A stretch of DNA of 64,000 nucleotides from Mycosarcoma maydis. Its lineage: Eukaryota > Basidiomycota > Ustilaginomycetes > Ustilaginales. Positions 33,301-42,362 of the stretch are shown here, in pieces. Numbering within the stretch: position 1 is the stretch's first letter; each line of letters begins with the position of its first letter. Under the pieces are notes generated by a model. The model ran no database searches, had not been told where the DNA came from, and saw only the letters and a list, made by a program, of their open reading frames with translations. The position numbers and the translations under genes were made by a program. The stretch covers positions 186,001 through 250,000 of the forward strand of contig NC_026491.1 of the NCBI RefSeq assembly GCF_000328475.2. The letters are read 5' to 3'.

Positions 33301-34719
33301 ATCGACAGCGACAAACCAGACGACGTAAGGATCGCGATGGACTCGATCACGCATCCATCGATGACAGAATCCATCGCGCTCGTGATCCCTTGTCACAATT
33401 CCGACGTTGAAGTTCTCAAAGCGGTTCTCTTTGCAGCATTGGTTCATTTCGACCCGTGGCAGATCTTTGTTGTCGACAATGGCAACTCGCCACAGCCTCC
33501 TACAGACATGGAGAGCTCCATCCGTTCACAACCCATGTTTGCGCGTGTCAACTACATCTGGTTACCCGTGGGTAACAAGAACATTGCCCAGTTTGTCGGT
33601 GCAAAGGCGGCCGCTGTACTCAACCTCGACTACGTGCTCACCATCGACGACGATGTCATCATTCCGGCCAACTTTGCTGCTCCCATGCACATTATCTCGG
33701 AGATCGTCACAGCGGTCTGCTATCCGATCACTGCGGTTGACCACAAGGGCGACCGTCCACTGTTCGTTGGATGGCAGGACCTTGAGTACAAGATGTCGGC
33801 TCTCGCCAAGATGGCCGAATCTAGGATGTGCGGTGTGCTGTTTCCGCATGGAGCGGCAAGCTTCTGGAAGCGCGAAACAATGATCGCTGTATTGCGCAGA
33901 CACGATCTCATCTACTTTGCTGACGATGTCAAGATGGGTCTCGAGCTGCAGGCTATTGGCCAACGTATGGGTATCGATGCTAGCATCTCGTTCGAAACGG
34001 TGGCACCAGAGACGTTCCTCGGACCACCGACGGCTGGAACGCCCAACTACTACAATCAGCGCGTACGATCCTGGGAGATGGCTCGACATACGCTTTACTG
34101 GCAATTCTCGAAACGGTTTCTCTTCTCGCTCAACGGTGCGCGCACTCCAGTCGCCATTGGGTGGCAAAAATTCGCGCAGTTCTACAACTCGACAACCAAC
34201 TTTATCGACTGGATTCGCTTGCCCATGTTCATCTTGCTCGGCGCAAGTGGTCAGTTTTGGCTGCGAAGCTTTGCGTTCATTGTTTTCCTTCCAGTAGTGC
34301 CTCTGCTTCCGTATCGCTTTATCAAGACGCGCAACCGTCCCGATCTGCACCCGCACTTGATCGACATGCTCACCTACGGCATCTACAAGCTTATGTACAG
34401 TGTTGTCTGCGTTTTTGGCGGTATTCGATCCATGCTGGTGTTCTTCCCCAATCACGGACACAAGCCGAACCTGGTCGAGATGGAAAAGAAACAGGATCCG
34501 AGATGCATCTGGTTGAGGGACGACTTCATGAAGAACAGCGGTGGACAGGGCGACTTGAGAGATGAACCTCAGCAGATCATGTTGGATGATGCAGCGGCTG
34601 CAGTGGCTGCAGCAACGGTGGTACAGATGGCCAAAGAGCAGCACGAGGTGGCAGAGGCGGGAAGGGTGAATGCACTGCCTTCGATCGCCGCAACTTCAGA
34701 TGCGACGGTGGCGGTATAG
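30325..34719 (+). CDS. Membrane-bound processive family 2 glycosyltransferase (chitin/hyaluronan synthase-like)
   Basis: About 1464 residues. The first ~650 are Ser/Pro/Arg-rich, contain SP/TP repeats (TPRSPRIPTTPRIPRTP) and look disordered and phosphorylatable. Two membrane helices near residues 692-712 and 735-755 are followed by an acidic disordered loop. The catalytic domain (about 1012-1262) has VIPCHN, VVDNGN, LTIDDDV (metal/UDP-sugar Asp), FADDVKMG and the QRVRSW motif typical of processive GT2 enzymes. C-terminal hydrophobic helices follow. It resembles the polysaccharide synthase-like GT2 proteins of fungi; product unknown. The open frame continues upstream to 30085 without an ATG, so 30325 is the first ATG but a spliced upstream exon is possible. 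The N-terminal disordered region is far longer than in ordinary CPS1-like enzymes. Confidence 0.85.
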   Translation: MVDLGSAIGNKDPQRQDEPPATTCDSSVLKSSGQSDGGTPLKVRRRGMINDKKLTINTTTSSSFSSNSIRRASDTRASTAPTRPERALRKSSDRSVELASSSPGSKGKESPTTSPLAPPASASIRRASLSPTERSPLAENKCSPCVPSGSLSSASAGASSGSSDKPLLSDPSFSFNPKFQLGQKNGISSPRPVKNKTSPTKPSPTYISPRTSIAPNSSHSNEASSMSQTPRSPRIPTTPRIPRTPLTARLPYASGLGPQSAASYQGGLLTTITRAASGERVVTQTPSAGSGTASVAVAANWTRNRNASIATEIKEFMRGGTSEVIPRLELRVLERPDQQSGFFSFDPEKVQLEPEKRHSLAAAQPSILKEKPEIALQDQTDDSSPRASAFARSLALEKLKNKRVSRSTSIGRRGSTTRHSGNFDGLSYVGKDSSRRERRRTGASVVSGHSRRSDRSAKSNRSGLIRRTSTPMIGAGSIESTRPSFVDRRLSLAPSYLRGPLDETMQLDSEESENEDDLVHELHSRVTNIHEAKRWILSHHNLNNINVSATSRDVQDEQRSISAMRRPTYAASVFQQARLMEAERQAVVAPASSSALDVYASAANMPFTPFPQTPGFPKTPHTAFPGGTVEEGKEPLARPDTAAAVLPEPTWKQKTAHYLTAPWRFVQRQISPKYVLTMVDPREILFPITLRKIALWFIYGGIIAMLVLLDRYYHWWAKLDHVVHGQNLAIMGVLYGFEPTMIVIIMLVARVPDARIVPDRTVLVPRGRERIHYLSDEEESKHSTSSDEESVADADMATQMHSTILEEEHDEDGGAQPESQGQETSIVDRKSRRSSGGFPDLQQPPMHSASIYHAPASGRSDERRGSEAAHNSCALQVPRTPGFDPRNRRSTIILREPLIIDSVNVDLQALGERRPSTASHQLVLARTASRDSRRNSYFSMVAAAAGARPGGATLGAEAAAVSDLYIKKDGKDLIANHSDSSAGLDEKKAVDVIDSDKPDDVRIAMDSITHPSMTESIALVIPCHNSDVEVLKAVLFAALVHFDPWQIFVVDNGNSPQPPTDMESSIRSQPMFARVNYIWLPVGNKNIAQFVGAKAAAVLNLDYVLTIDDDVIIPANFAAPMHIISEIVTAVCYPITAVDHKGDRPLFVGWQDLEYKMSALAKMAESRMCGVLFPHGAASFWKRETMIAVLRRHDLIYFADDVKMGLELQAIGQRMGIDASISFETVAPETFLGPPTAGTPNYYNQRVRSWEMARHTLYWQFSKRFLFSLNGARTPVAIGWQKFAQFYNSTTNFIDWIRLPMFILLGASGQFWLRSFAFIVFLPVVPLLPYRFIKTRNRPDLHPHLIDMLTYGIYKLMYSVVCVFGGIRSMLVFFPNHGHKPNLVEMEKKQDPRCIWLRDDFMKNSGGQGDLRDEPQQIMLDDAAAAVAAATVVQMAKEQHEVAEAGRVNALPSIAATSDATVAV

Positions 34720-35164
34720 GCATCGAAAACGCCGGATGATGAACCTCTGCCGACTCTGTACGAAGCTCAATGAGATAAGGAATTGCACTGAAGTACAATA
34801 CATATCTCTTCCAGACTTTGTTCTATCCGTTCTGCCTACCTACAGACCTGTCAGTAGGGTCCAGATTCTGTGCACAGTCCTCTTGTGTCCCGCCGGGATG
34901 TCCTCTCGCACGCGATACCTCGCACGTGACATCCGATGTAGCCTCACCATAGCCCGTACACGCACCCGCAGGCTAGTTGTCAGCTAGCCTGCTCTCCACG
35001 CTCCTATCATGCAATCCATCATCATCGTTATCTATACGTAGGTCATCTGTGTATATATCTATACAAGTGTGACATCTTTTCAGCGATCAATGTCTTGCGA
35101 TGCTGGCCGAGCACTCTGTGCGCAGTTTGGCTCCTGAGACACAGTGTGCACATCTGCGAGTCTA
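34720..35164. other. 3' spacer of the GT2 gene
   Basis: No gene seen. AT-richer sequence with TATATAT-like strings near 35040-35065; probably the 3' UTR and the junction to the retroelement relic. Confidence 0.5.
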
Positions 35165-35774
35165 TGTTACGGGCGTCGTAGCACGGCAAGGTGGCACGGG
35201 TGGGGAATGAACCACAGGGGTTTCAGAATTCGGCTGCCACACGCAGTTCGTGGGTGCAGAGCACACACTTTACAAGACAGCACTTTCCTTGTTGTGGATG
35301 AGCTGGATCTCATCCCTCTACTATTCTTTTATCTCACTGTTTACTCGCCATTGCGAAGCATCTACTGTACTATCTTACGTTTTGTTCGACCAGTGCAGCA
35401 ATCCAATACAATGCTGCCATATACGCTTGCGCCTCTAGGCCTGCGGATCAGCGTGATCGAAAGTCAGAACCTACGCTGAGACTGCAGCACTTACTCTGCC
35501 GACGGACCCTCAACCGTTGTGGTGGAACCTCAAGCATCACTAGACATCATATAGCAGAACATCGTCGTCAAGAATGCTCACGAGGTGCACTGCACACCCT
35601 TTCAGAACCGAGCTACGCCGCATCACCGCTGGGTGAAGCGTTCATCGCATCCAGCCGATACCGAGTCCTGTCGCACATCACCCAACTCATTGCGTCATAC
35701 GCACGGACTGCGGTCTTCAGGCACAGAATTGTGACCTTAGAGTAGAGCTCTCAAGTGATACCTCGTAGCTCAGC

Positions 35775-36410
35775 ATGGACCACCACGTAGCGGGCGAGAC
35801 GACCCGGGAAGGTGTAGACCAACCTCCTTCCGTCCCCGAGCCTCGTCGTGCGGACCCTTTCGACGCGATCGATGCGTTGGCTAAAGAGATGGGACGACTT
35901 GCGGCCGCTTGGACAAGGAACTCGCAGACCGAGATAGGAGAGAGGCAGACCTAAACGCTCGAATCCTTGATTTGATACAGCAGCTGCATCAGACACAATT
36001 GCCTAGTCTTATGTCTCAGGCTAAAGTGCTTGGAGACCGGAAGTCTTTTAGTGATCGTCTCAACGAAGTCTATGGCCACCGAGATGAGGAGGTCGAGGCT
36101 TACACCAAGCTCAGTCAGCTGCGAATGAATACGGGCAGGCAAGGCTACGGAGTACGTCGAAGAATTCCGCAATCTGGCCAGTCGAGCTCACATAGACAGT
36201 CAGTCCCTCCTTATTCACCTATTCAAGTGCGGTCTTACCTCCACCCTCGTCAGGACGTTCCACCGTTCCCCACCCGACAGCATCTGGGACTGGTATCGTG
36301 AGACTCAGTCAATCGATCGATCCCGGGTCCTCATGGAACAGGCAGGGCACACGGGGGTCGACAGTACGTTTCGTCCAACATCGAATGACTCACATGGGAC
36401 AATGTATTGA
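35775..36410 (+). pseudogene. Retrotransposon gag relic (frameshifted)
   Basis: Starts MDHHVAGETTREG in frame 3 and shifts near 35905 into another frame (ELADRDRREADLNARILDLIQQL, coiled-coil like). It returns near 36130 to the first frame with a typical gypsy gag core (ATEYVEEFRNLASRA, then LFKCGLTSTLVRTF and WDWYRET) ending at a TGA. The pair of compensating indels breaks an otherwise continuous capsid-like protein. No CCHC knuckle was recognised. Confidence 0.65.
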
Positions 36411-36479
36411 TGGCATGCCTTGTCCTACAACCCTCATCGCCATCGCCTTGTATATATAGTCAATGTTTACTTCGCTTCT

Positions 36480-36937
36480 CTGCGACTCGTTCTAGGACAG
36501 CTGTTCTTGAGTTTGTCGGCGCCATCAATGGTCAACCAACTCGGATCCTGGCGGACACAGCCGCTTCACTGTCTTTACTCTCTTCTGTTTTCGATGACAA
36601 GTCTCGTGTAAAAACCAAAAACATAAAAAAAGGGTCGGTCCACGGTATCACCGGCCACAGTATGTCGTTCAGTCAAGAAGCTGTGGTACGAATCGGAGTC
36701 GACCTGTCACCGCTGAAGGTATTCGTGGCGGATATCGCCGATTTCGACCTCGTCATCAGTTTCAGCAAAAAGTGTCGCTTCAAGCCGTCCATCGACTGGA
36801 GGGCGTTCCGCATGGATACGAGTTTGTATCCGCCCGGCAACTTACAATTCAGCAGTGGAGGACGGTCCCATTGGTGTCATGCTTGTCGAAACCCTCGCAC
36901 ACTCGCTGCCATCGGTTGGGTTTGTGCCGACAGATGA
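36480..36937 (+). pseudogene. Retroviral-type aspartic protease relic
   Basis: The segment FVGAINGQPTRILADTAASLSLLS followed by [11 protein letters not shown] and [13 protein letters not shown] has the arrangement of gypsy proteases. The catalytic D-S/T-G triad reads DTA, i.e. the glycine has become alanine, and the frame is lost shortly before the RT relic, which lies in another frame. Confidence 0.6.
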
Positions 36938-37668
36938 GGACAAGGGAATCGTACGATGCGAACAAGCTCCCTGCACCATACCAGAATTTCAAGGCAGTTC
37001 TCAGTGAAATCGAGGCAAACAGGTTGCCACCGCGCGGCGAAACCGACCTGGAAATCGAGCTTGTCCCAGAAAGTAAGCCTCGTCAAGGGTCACTATTCCT
37101 CAAAGGGCCCAAAGAGATGGAAGAGCTTCGTAAGTACCTCGACGAGAACCTAGACAAGGGGCTCATCCGCCCGTCGAAAAGCCCAGCGCGATCGCCAGGA
37201 TTGTTCGTGCCAAAGAAGGACGGCGGCCTTCGGCTTTGTGTCGACTATCGGAGTCTCAATGAGGTTACTGTGAAGAACTGAGCGCCCATCCCCCTCATCG
37301 AGGAGCAGCTTTTTCTACTATGAAACGCCAAGATTTACACCAAACTAGACCTCAAAGCTGCTTACAACCTGGTACGAGTCGCTGAAGGCGACGAGTGGAA
37401 GACTGCGTTTGGGACGCAACTCGGTCTGTACGAGTATCTGATTATACCGTTTGGGTTTGCGAATGCCCCACCGCATTTCCGATCATTGGTCAACAGCATC
37501 TTGCGCGACATCATTGGGGTGTACGTAGTTGTCTATTTGGATGATCTCTTAATTTTCTCCAACACAACGCTGAAACACAGCATGGTCGTGAGGTACTCAG
37601 CCGGCTACGACGCCCGTAACACTCTGGCACAATTTATGCGACCCACGGTTACCAGTGAGCAATCGTGA
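36930..37668 (+). pseudogene. Ty3/gypsy reverse transcriptase relic
   Basis: Palm/fingers motifs are clear: [17 protein letters not shown] block, [61 protein letters not shown] and the catalytic YLDD box (37534-37545). Two in-frame TGA codons (37279-37281 and 37321-37323) interrupt it. Similarity stops soon after the YLDD box; the remainder of the open frame to 37668 is not recognisable. Confidence 0.85.
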
Positions 37669-38627
37669 AAATCACACTCGAGACTCCCAGCGGCTTTTGC
37701 TTACCAAGGCATGCGATCACAGAGTCAGAGACAGGCGAGACTTTGACTTGGACCTTGGTCACGATGTCGATGGGCTGTTCTGAACACCTTCTGATGAGGT
37801 TGCCTAGACGATACGAATGGACTGTTCGGCTGAATCAAGCCTTGATAGTGGTCCCCTTTGTGCTTTTAGACTTTTGAGCTAGTGAGTTTCTGAATGGCCG
37901 CGTGTGAGCCGTTGCAGAGCGTAGGGAGAGCGTACATAACGTCTGCGAACCGTGAACACAATCACAATCGTCAGCGATTCACCAGCCGTCAAATATCGGG
38001 CGCTAGTCGTGATTGCCGCAGCCAAGTCGATAGAATCGGTTTCAGCCACACCGAAGGAGCCAAGTGAGCGTTGTCACTTTCAGAGCAAGCCCCGAGCCAT
38101 CAGATTTGCGATTCCTGATTTCTGCCTGCATCCGGCTGCGGCTCAATCGTGAATAGTTATAAGTTATCGTGAATATTCAAGGTGTGAATACCTATTCGTG
38201 CTTGATATTAGACAATCAGCGTCGAACGTGCACAAAGTGTCGAAATTGGCAATATAACTTAATTCTTCGCATGTAGACGAGCGTGGAGCTGTCCACAAGT
38301 GCCACCTCATGCAGAACTCGCCGAATCACCGAGCGTGCGCTTCATGTCCGCTGTCTCCAAATTTCTTTGGTACTTCGAGTGACTTGGAGCCGTTCCTTGA
38401 TTGTCTCTGTGTGCCTGAATTCTCTATCTGTGCTGTTCAGACCAACATGATTCGACGTCTTCAGAGCTAGCGAGCATGAGACACAACTCTAGACAGGTTT
38501 CTCGTATTTGGTCTAAGTTAGCAAAGTCCATGTAGAAAGATGAGATGGTGAACTGCGGAGATGTAAAAATCGTTAGTTCTTGGGCAGCAAATCAGCCTAA
38601 GCATTCATTCAGTTTTCCCACAAGCAT

Positions 38628-38969
38628 ATGCTGACTATCGTGCATACGGTATCGTGGTACGTGTTTGACTCTCCGAACTACGCGGTGCTCTTGTGCGATA
38701 GCATCGGAAAGCGACAAGCTGCGCTTGCTCTCGACGAGCGTTCCTCTGAGTCGTATCGCATCTTCACGTGGTGGGGTAGTGAGCACACCGATGCAGAGCC
38801 CTGCTTCCTCTAGCCACAGCTCGGCAACTCGGTTTTCATGCACTTTGAAGATCCATTCCTCCCGTCAGAAAGCGGTTTCGCTATCGTGTCGATCCTTTCT
38901 ACCTCCCTCGGTCCTTCAAGGACGCTTCACTCCAAGTCGGACGGAGTTCAAATGTTGTCGAACTGAGGG
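38628..38969 (+). pseudogene. Interrupted ORF of unknown origin
   Basis: A frame of about 113 codons starting at an ATG and broken only by one TAG at 38811-38813. Both halves read like ordinary protein (…VSWYVFDSPNYAVLLCDS… and GNSVFMHFEDPFLPSESGF…). No family is recognised. It lies 1 kb beyond the retrotransposon relic, so it may be debris of that or another element, or a broken host gene. Confidence 0.25.
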
Positions 38970-39138
38970 GTCTAACTGCCGCCAAGCCATCGTTGCTGTG
39001 GCTGCTCCTCTGCGTCCGAGCAGCCATGCTACTAAGAGTTGATGTGGAAACAGCTCACTTGCCCTTCAGTGCTTCGGCGTTTTTGTCCCCTCCGGGGTGC
39101 AACCAGCAGTTCATGCACGTCCAACTATTCTGACTGTG

Positions 39139-39393
39139 TCACTTCTTGCGCTTCAACCGTTGCACGAGGTCAACGAGTTTGAACAGTCCCAGTGGTGCCT
39201 CGGACGTCTTGGAACTACGAGCCTTCATAGACCGCCTCATTCTCTGGCCTTTGCGCCGTTCCTTTTTGGCTAAAGGCGTCCAAACCATAATCGTTTCTCC
39301 CTCTGTCATTGCCTTAGCATTGTGAATCGTATCGCCAGCGAATGCTCGTTCCGGCTTACTTCGATGCGAAAAACGATTCGTCCGGCATGTCAT
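39139..39393 (-). CDS. Doubtful small basic ORF, 84 codons
   Basis: ATG-initiated frame on the minus strand ending in a strongly basic C-terminus (KKERRKGQRMRRSMKARSS…, …QRLKRKK). No known domain. It is divergent from the GH16 gene and adjacent to transposon debris. It could be a small nucleic-acid-binding protein, a fragment of a mobile element or chance. Confidence 0.2.
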   Translation of the reverse strand: MTCRTNRFSHRSKPERAFAGDTIHNAKAMTEGETIMVWTPLAKKERRKGQRMRRSMKARSSKTSEAPLGLFKLVDLVQRLKRKK

Positions 39394-39751
39394 AGCTCCG
39401 AGCCTGATCCGGATCCTCTTCTAGCAACGATTCTGCGGAGAGCTACAAAGTCATGGGAGGTATAAGATGATACCTCTCTCCTCTGTCCGGTTGGGTTCAA
39501 AGTCTTTGATTCTGACCCTTGTCTATCTTCGTTTCCTCTTCTCGCTCTCACCATATCACCCTCATTCCGATCCCTCCCTTTCCCCTCTCTTCCATCTCTC
39601 CTCGGAAACGACAGTCAATCGCGGCAAGCTACATTCATTTGATACACACTTCCTCAACAAAGACAACAGCTCCACTTTCACCAATCAACCACCTCAACCG
39701 TACCCGATCTTTTAGAACTTCGATTCATAGCCCGAGTTTACAACTCTCACA

Positions 39752-41902
39752 ATGGTGAATCTGACGATCAGATTGACCGTGCTGGTGCAAGCAGCTTTGC
39801 TCATGCTTGCGCTGCAAAACGTGGCCACGCCCGCCACCGCTTTCTTGGGTCGCAGTCACCCCGTCTTTGCTGATCACGGCACCGAAGTTGCTAAAAAGAC
39901 TGTCAACGTTTCTAGCACCACATTTGAGCATGCCGATGCGGCTCCACTCAAGCGCGCTCCGCTTGGCACCGACGAAAACGACGAGGACGAAGAAGACTAC
40001 GACGAGCTCGAGATCATCACGGTTTTTCTTCCAGAGCAGTCAAGTGAGGAAGAAGGCCACGTTGACGCTCTACACAAGCGCGCTGGTCCTACACCTTGCC
40101 CCGCCAACCTTACCCGCAGAAGCGCAGCAGTCCAAACAGCTGCCGCCAACCACAAACGCGAACCTCAACCTGATCCGAGGATCATTTACAGGACAAGGTA
40201 CAGGACCAAGACTGTCTATGTGACAAGAACCATCTACGAGACTGTCTACCGCAGATGTACCCAGTTTGTTCGCAGGGCCACTACTACCTCAAGGCGAAAA
40301 ACAACCAGCACCAAACGAAAGACGACGAGCACCAAGAGAACATCAACGACGACGAGCACCAGGAGGACTACGTCGACCAGTTCGAAGAGGACGACTTCCA
40401 CTTTGAATGCCGTCAGAACTGCAAGCAGCACCAGAAGGTCCACTACAACAACTTCGACGACGCCAAAACCTTCCACGACGTCGACAACATCTAGGTCTTC
40501 CACTACGTCCAAGCCTTCCACTTCATCGACAACATCCAGGTCTTCCACTGCATCGACAACGTCTAGGTCTTCAACTACTTCTTACTCGACTAGTAGCTCC
40601 AGCACCAACCGTGCATTGACCACCTCGTCCAGCCGATCTTCGACGAGCACCACGAGCTCATCCACTTCCACCTCTACTACTTCGTCAACCACGTCTTCTT
40701 CGACCAGCACCTCGAGCTCCGTCACACCTACGCCTACTCCCAAGGTATACAGCCTGATGGCCAACTACAACGGCCGAAACTTTTACGACAACATGTACTT
40801 CTACACATTCAAGGACCCCACCAACGGCTTGGTTGAGTTTATTGGTCAGAAGGAAGCCTCGTCCATGGGAATGATCAAGACTACCAACGGTGGTCAGGTG
40901 TACATGGGCTATGCCACTACTCGTGTTTACCCTCCCGCGACTACGCCGACTTCCACTACCACTTCCGCTTCCACGTCGACTGCTTCTGCCTCCACCTCCA
41001 CCTCGAAGGCTACAGTGCGTCGTCGTCAGGCTTCGAGCTCGTCGTCGTCTTCTGGGACTCGTTCTGGAAGCGTCAGCACCACGTCGTCTACTTCGACGTC
41101 AAGCGCTGCAGCTACCAGCTCTGCAGCACCCATCCCATACTTGAAATCACTTCGCATTTCCTCTTTCGATACCTTCACCACGGGTGTTTTCATCCTCGAT
41201 GCAACTCACATACCCGTCGGTTGTGGTATATGGCCTTCATGGTGGACCGTCCCCACCAATCCTACTGGTGGCTGGCCGAATGGAGGGGAAATCGACATTG
41301 TCGAAGGAATCGCGTTCACCTCTCAAAACACTTATTCAGTCCACACCACGCCCGGATGCAAGATCAACTCGACGACCAACTCGCAACTCGGTAGCTACCA
41401 ACTTACCAATCTCACCCAGGCGACCAACTGCGCATCTGCCGAGACGGGCAACCAAGGTTGTGGAGTGCAGTCTTCGGTGCGAAATGACTTTGGTGTGGCG
41501 TACAACAATCAAGGCGGCGGAATTCATGCTATGGCTTGGGACAAAGACACGGGTATCAAGACGTGGTTCTTCACGCGCGACCAGACACCTGCCGATATCA
41601 CTGCTGGTAAGCCTGACCCCACCGGTTGGGGTACACCACAGGCCAGCTGGCCGGCTGACAACTGTGACCCCAACAAGTACTTCTTCAACCACGTCAGCGT
41701 CTTCTCCAACACAATCTGCGGCGAATGGGCCGGCGACAAGAAACTTTGGAACAACGCTTACGCAGGCCAAACTCAGAGCTGTGCAAAGCTGACCGGCTAT
41801 CCAACTTGCCAGGCTTATGTGCAGAGTCAAGACTTTGATTTCAGCGAGGCTTACTGGCTGATCAATTCGGTCAAAGTCTACCAGACTAGCAGGACCCCTT
41901 AA
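39752..41902 (+). CDS. Secreted GH16 beta-glucanase with Ser/Thr-rich inserts
   Basis: 716-residue extracellular glycoside hydrolase family 16 protein (endo-1,3(4)-beta-glucanase type). Signal peptide at residues 1-30. An acidic propeptide-like segment (about 70-112) is flanked by dibasic LKR and HKR sites expected for Kex2 cleavage. An Arg/Thr-rich region contains TTSTKR repeats, then a long Ser/Thr-rich tract with imperfect 36-bp DNA repeats follows (about 235-325). The catalytic domain begins near residue 330 and contains WPNGGEIDIVEG with E513, D515 and E518 as nucleophile, helper and acid/base. A second Ser/Thr-rich block of about 75 residues (about 392-466) sits inside the catalytic domain. 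Heavy O-mannosylation is likely; cell-wall or plant beta-glucan is the probable substrate. No C-terminal GPI signal is seen. Confidence 0.92.
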   Translation: MVNLTIRLTVLVQAALLMLALQNVATPATAFLGRSHPVFADHGTEVAKKTVNVSSTTFEHADAAPLKRAPLGTDENDEDEEDYDELEIITVFLPEQSSEEEGHVDALHKRAGPTPCPANLTRRSAAVQTAAANHKREPQPDPRIIYRTRYRTKTVYVTRTIYETVYRRCTQFVRRATTTSRRKTTSTKRKTTSTKRTSTTTSTRRTTSTSSKRTTSTLNAVRTASSTRRSTTTTSTTPKPSTTSTTSRSSTTSKPSTSSTTSRSSTASTTSRSSTTSYSTSSSSTNRALTTSSSRSSTSTTSSSTSTSTTSSTTSSSTSTSSSVTPTPTPKVYSLMANYNGRNFYDNMYFYTFKDPTNGLVEFIGQKEASSMGMIKTTNGGQVYMGYATTRVYPPATTPTSTTTSASTSTASASTSTSKATVRRRQASSSSSSSGTRSGSVSTTSSTSTSSAAATSSAAPIPYLKSLRISSFDTFTTGVFILDATHIPVGCGIWPSWWTVPTNPTGGWPNGGEIDIVEGIAFTSQNTYSVHTTPGCKINSTTNSQLGSYQLTNLTQATNCASAETGNQGCGVQSSVRNDFGVAYNNQGGGIHAMAWDKDTGIKTWFFTRDQTPADITAGKPDPTGWGTPQASWPADNCDPNKYFFNHVSVFSNTICGEWAGDKKLWNNAYAGQTQSCAKLTGYPTCQAYVQSQDFDFSEAYWLINSVKVYQTSRTP
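40290..40575. repeat. Coding tandem repeats in the GH16 Ser/Thr-rich region
   Basis: Imperfect direct repeats within the GH16 gene. First come short units encoding TTSTKR, then longer units of about 36 bp encoding variants of PSTTSTTSRSST separated by TCTAGGTCTTC-like boxes. They keep the reading frame. Confidence 0.8.
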
Positions 41903-42362
41903 ACACCTCTTGCTTCGAGTGATCTGTCTCTTGAATATGATGGACGGGCGACGAGATGGTGGTCTGGTCGGCAGGATAGCGGAGACATGGCTGGTTTCCT
42001 TGTCCACGTAATTTTTCCCTAGATCAATTACCCGTTGCCTGTCCTCTTCCTTTCTCGATACTTGTCACTCTTTTCACACACTGTAGCATAGGCTCTTTCT
42101 TGCCCGGACTATGGAAGCTCAGTTTTTGTTCGATGAGTCATCTGCTGACGTGCGCGTCTCTGAATTGCGTTGTCTATCGAGAGCATGACGATCACGAATT
42201 TGAGTGCCGGAAGCCGGTGGCTGGCCAAAAATACAACCATCATCACTTATTATCGTTCTTCGCCAACACGACGTCGGTCTCCATGCTCTCGAACGAGCGT
42301 GCCGTTCCCAATGCACCACTCGCGACTCTTGTCTTTCACGGCGTTATTCTCGATGCTGATCA
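41903..42362. other. Convergent spacer between GH16 and permease genes
   Basis: 460 bp of 3' flanking sequence for both genes. No gene or RNA feature recognised; a single AATTTGAG/ATCACGAATT-type word is present near 42190. Confidence 0.5.

Larger units (their letters stand above)
35165..37668 (+). mobile_element. Decayed Ty3/gypsy LTR retrotransposon
   Basis: Relics in the canonical gypsy order on the plus strand: gag-like sequence (35775-36410), aspartic protease-like segment (about 36480-36770) and reverse transcriptase (about 36930-37560). Frames are broken by small indels and two in-frame TGA codons, so the element is dead. RNase H and integrase are not recognisable downstream, so the copy is 3' truncated or further decayed. 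The left boundary is a guess: TGTTACGG at about 35165 resembles the 5' end of a fungal gypsy LTR, but no second LTR or target duplication was identified by eye. Confidence 0.75.
37669..39751. other. Gene-poor stretch with ORF debris
   Basis: No confirmed gene. Contains AATCGTGAAT words near 38148-38175, an interrupted open frame at 38628-38969, a small minus-strand ORF at 39139-39393, and from about 39450 the promoter and pyrimidine-rich leader of the GH16 gene. Confidence 0.5.

Noticed and set aside
33562..34644. 360-codon minus-strand open frame
   Set aside because: Antisense to the conserved GT2 catalytic domain; a by-product of codon bias.
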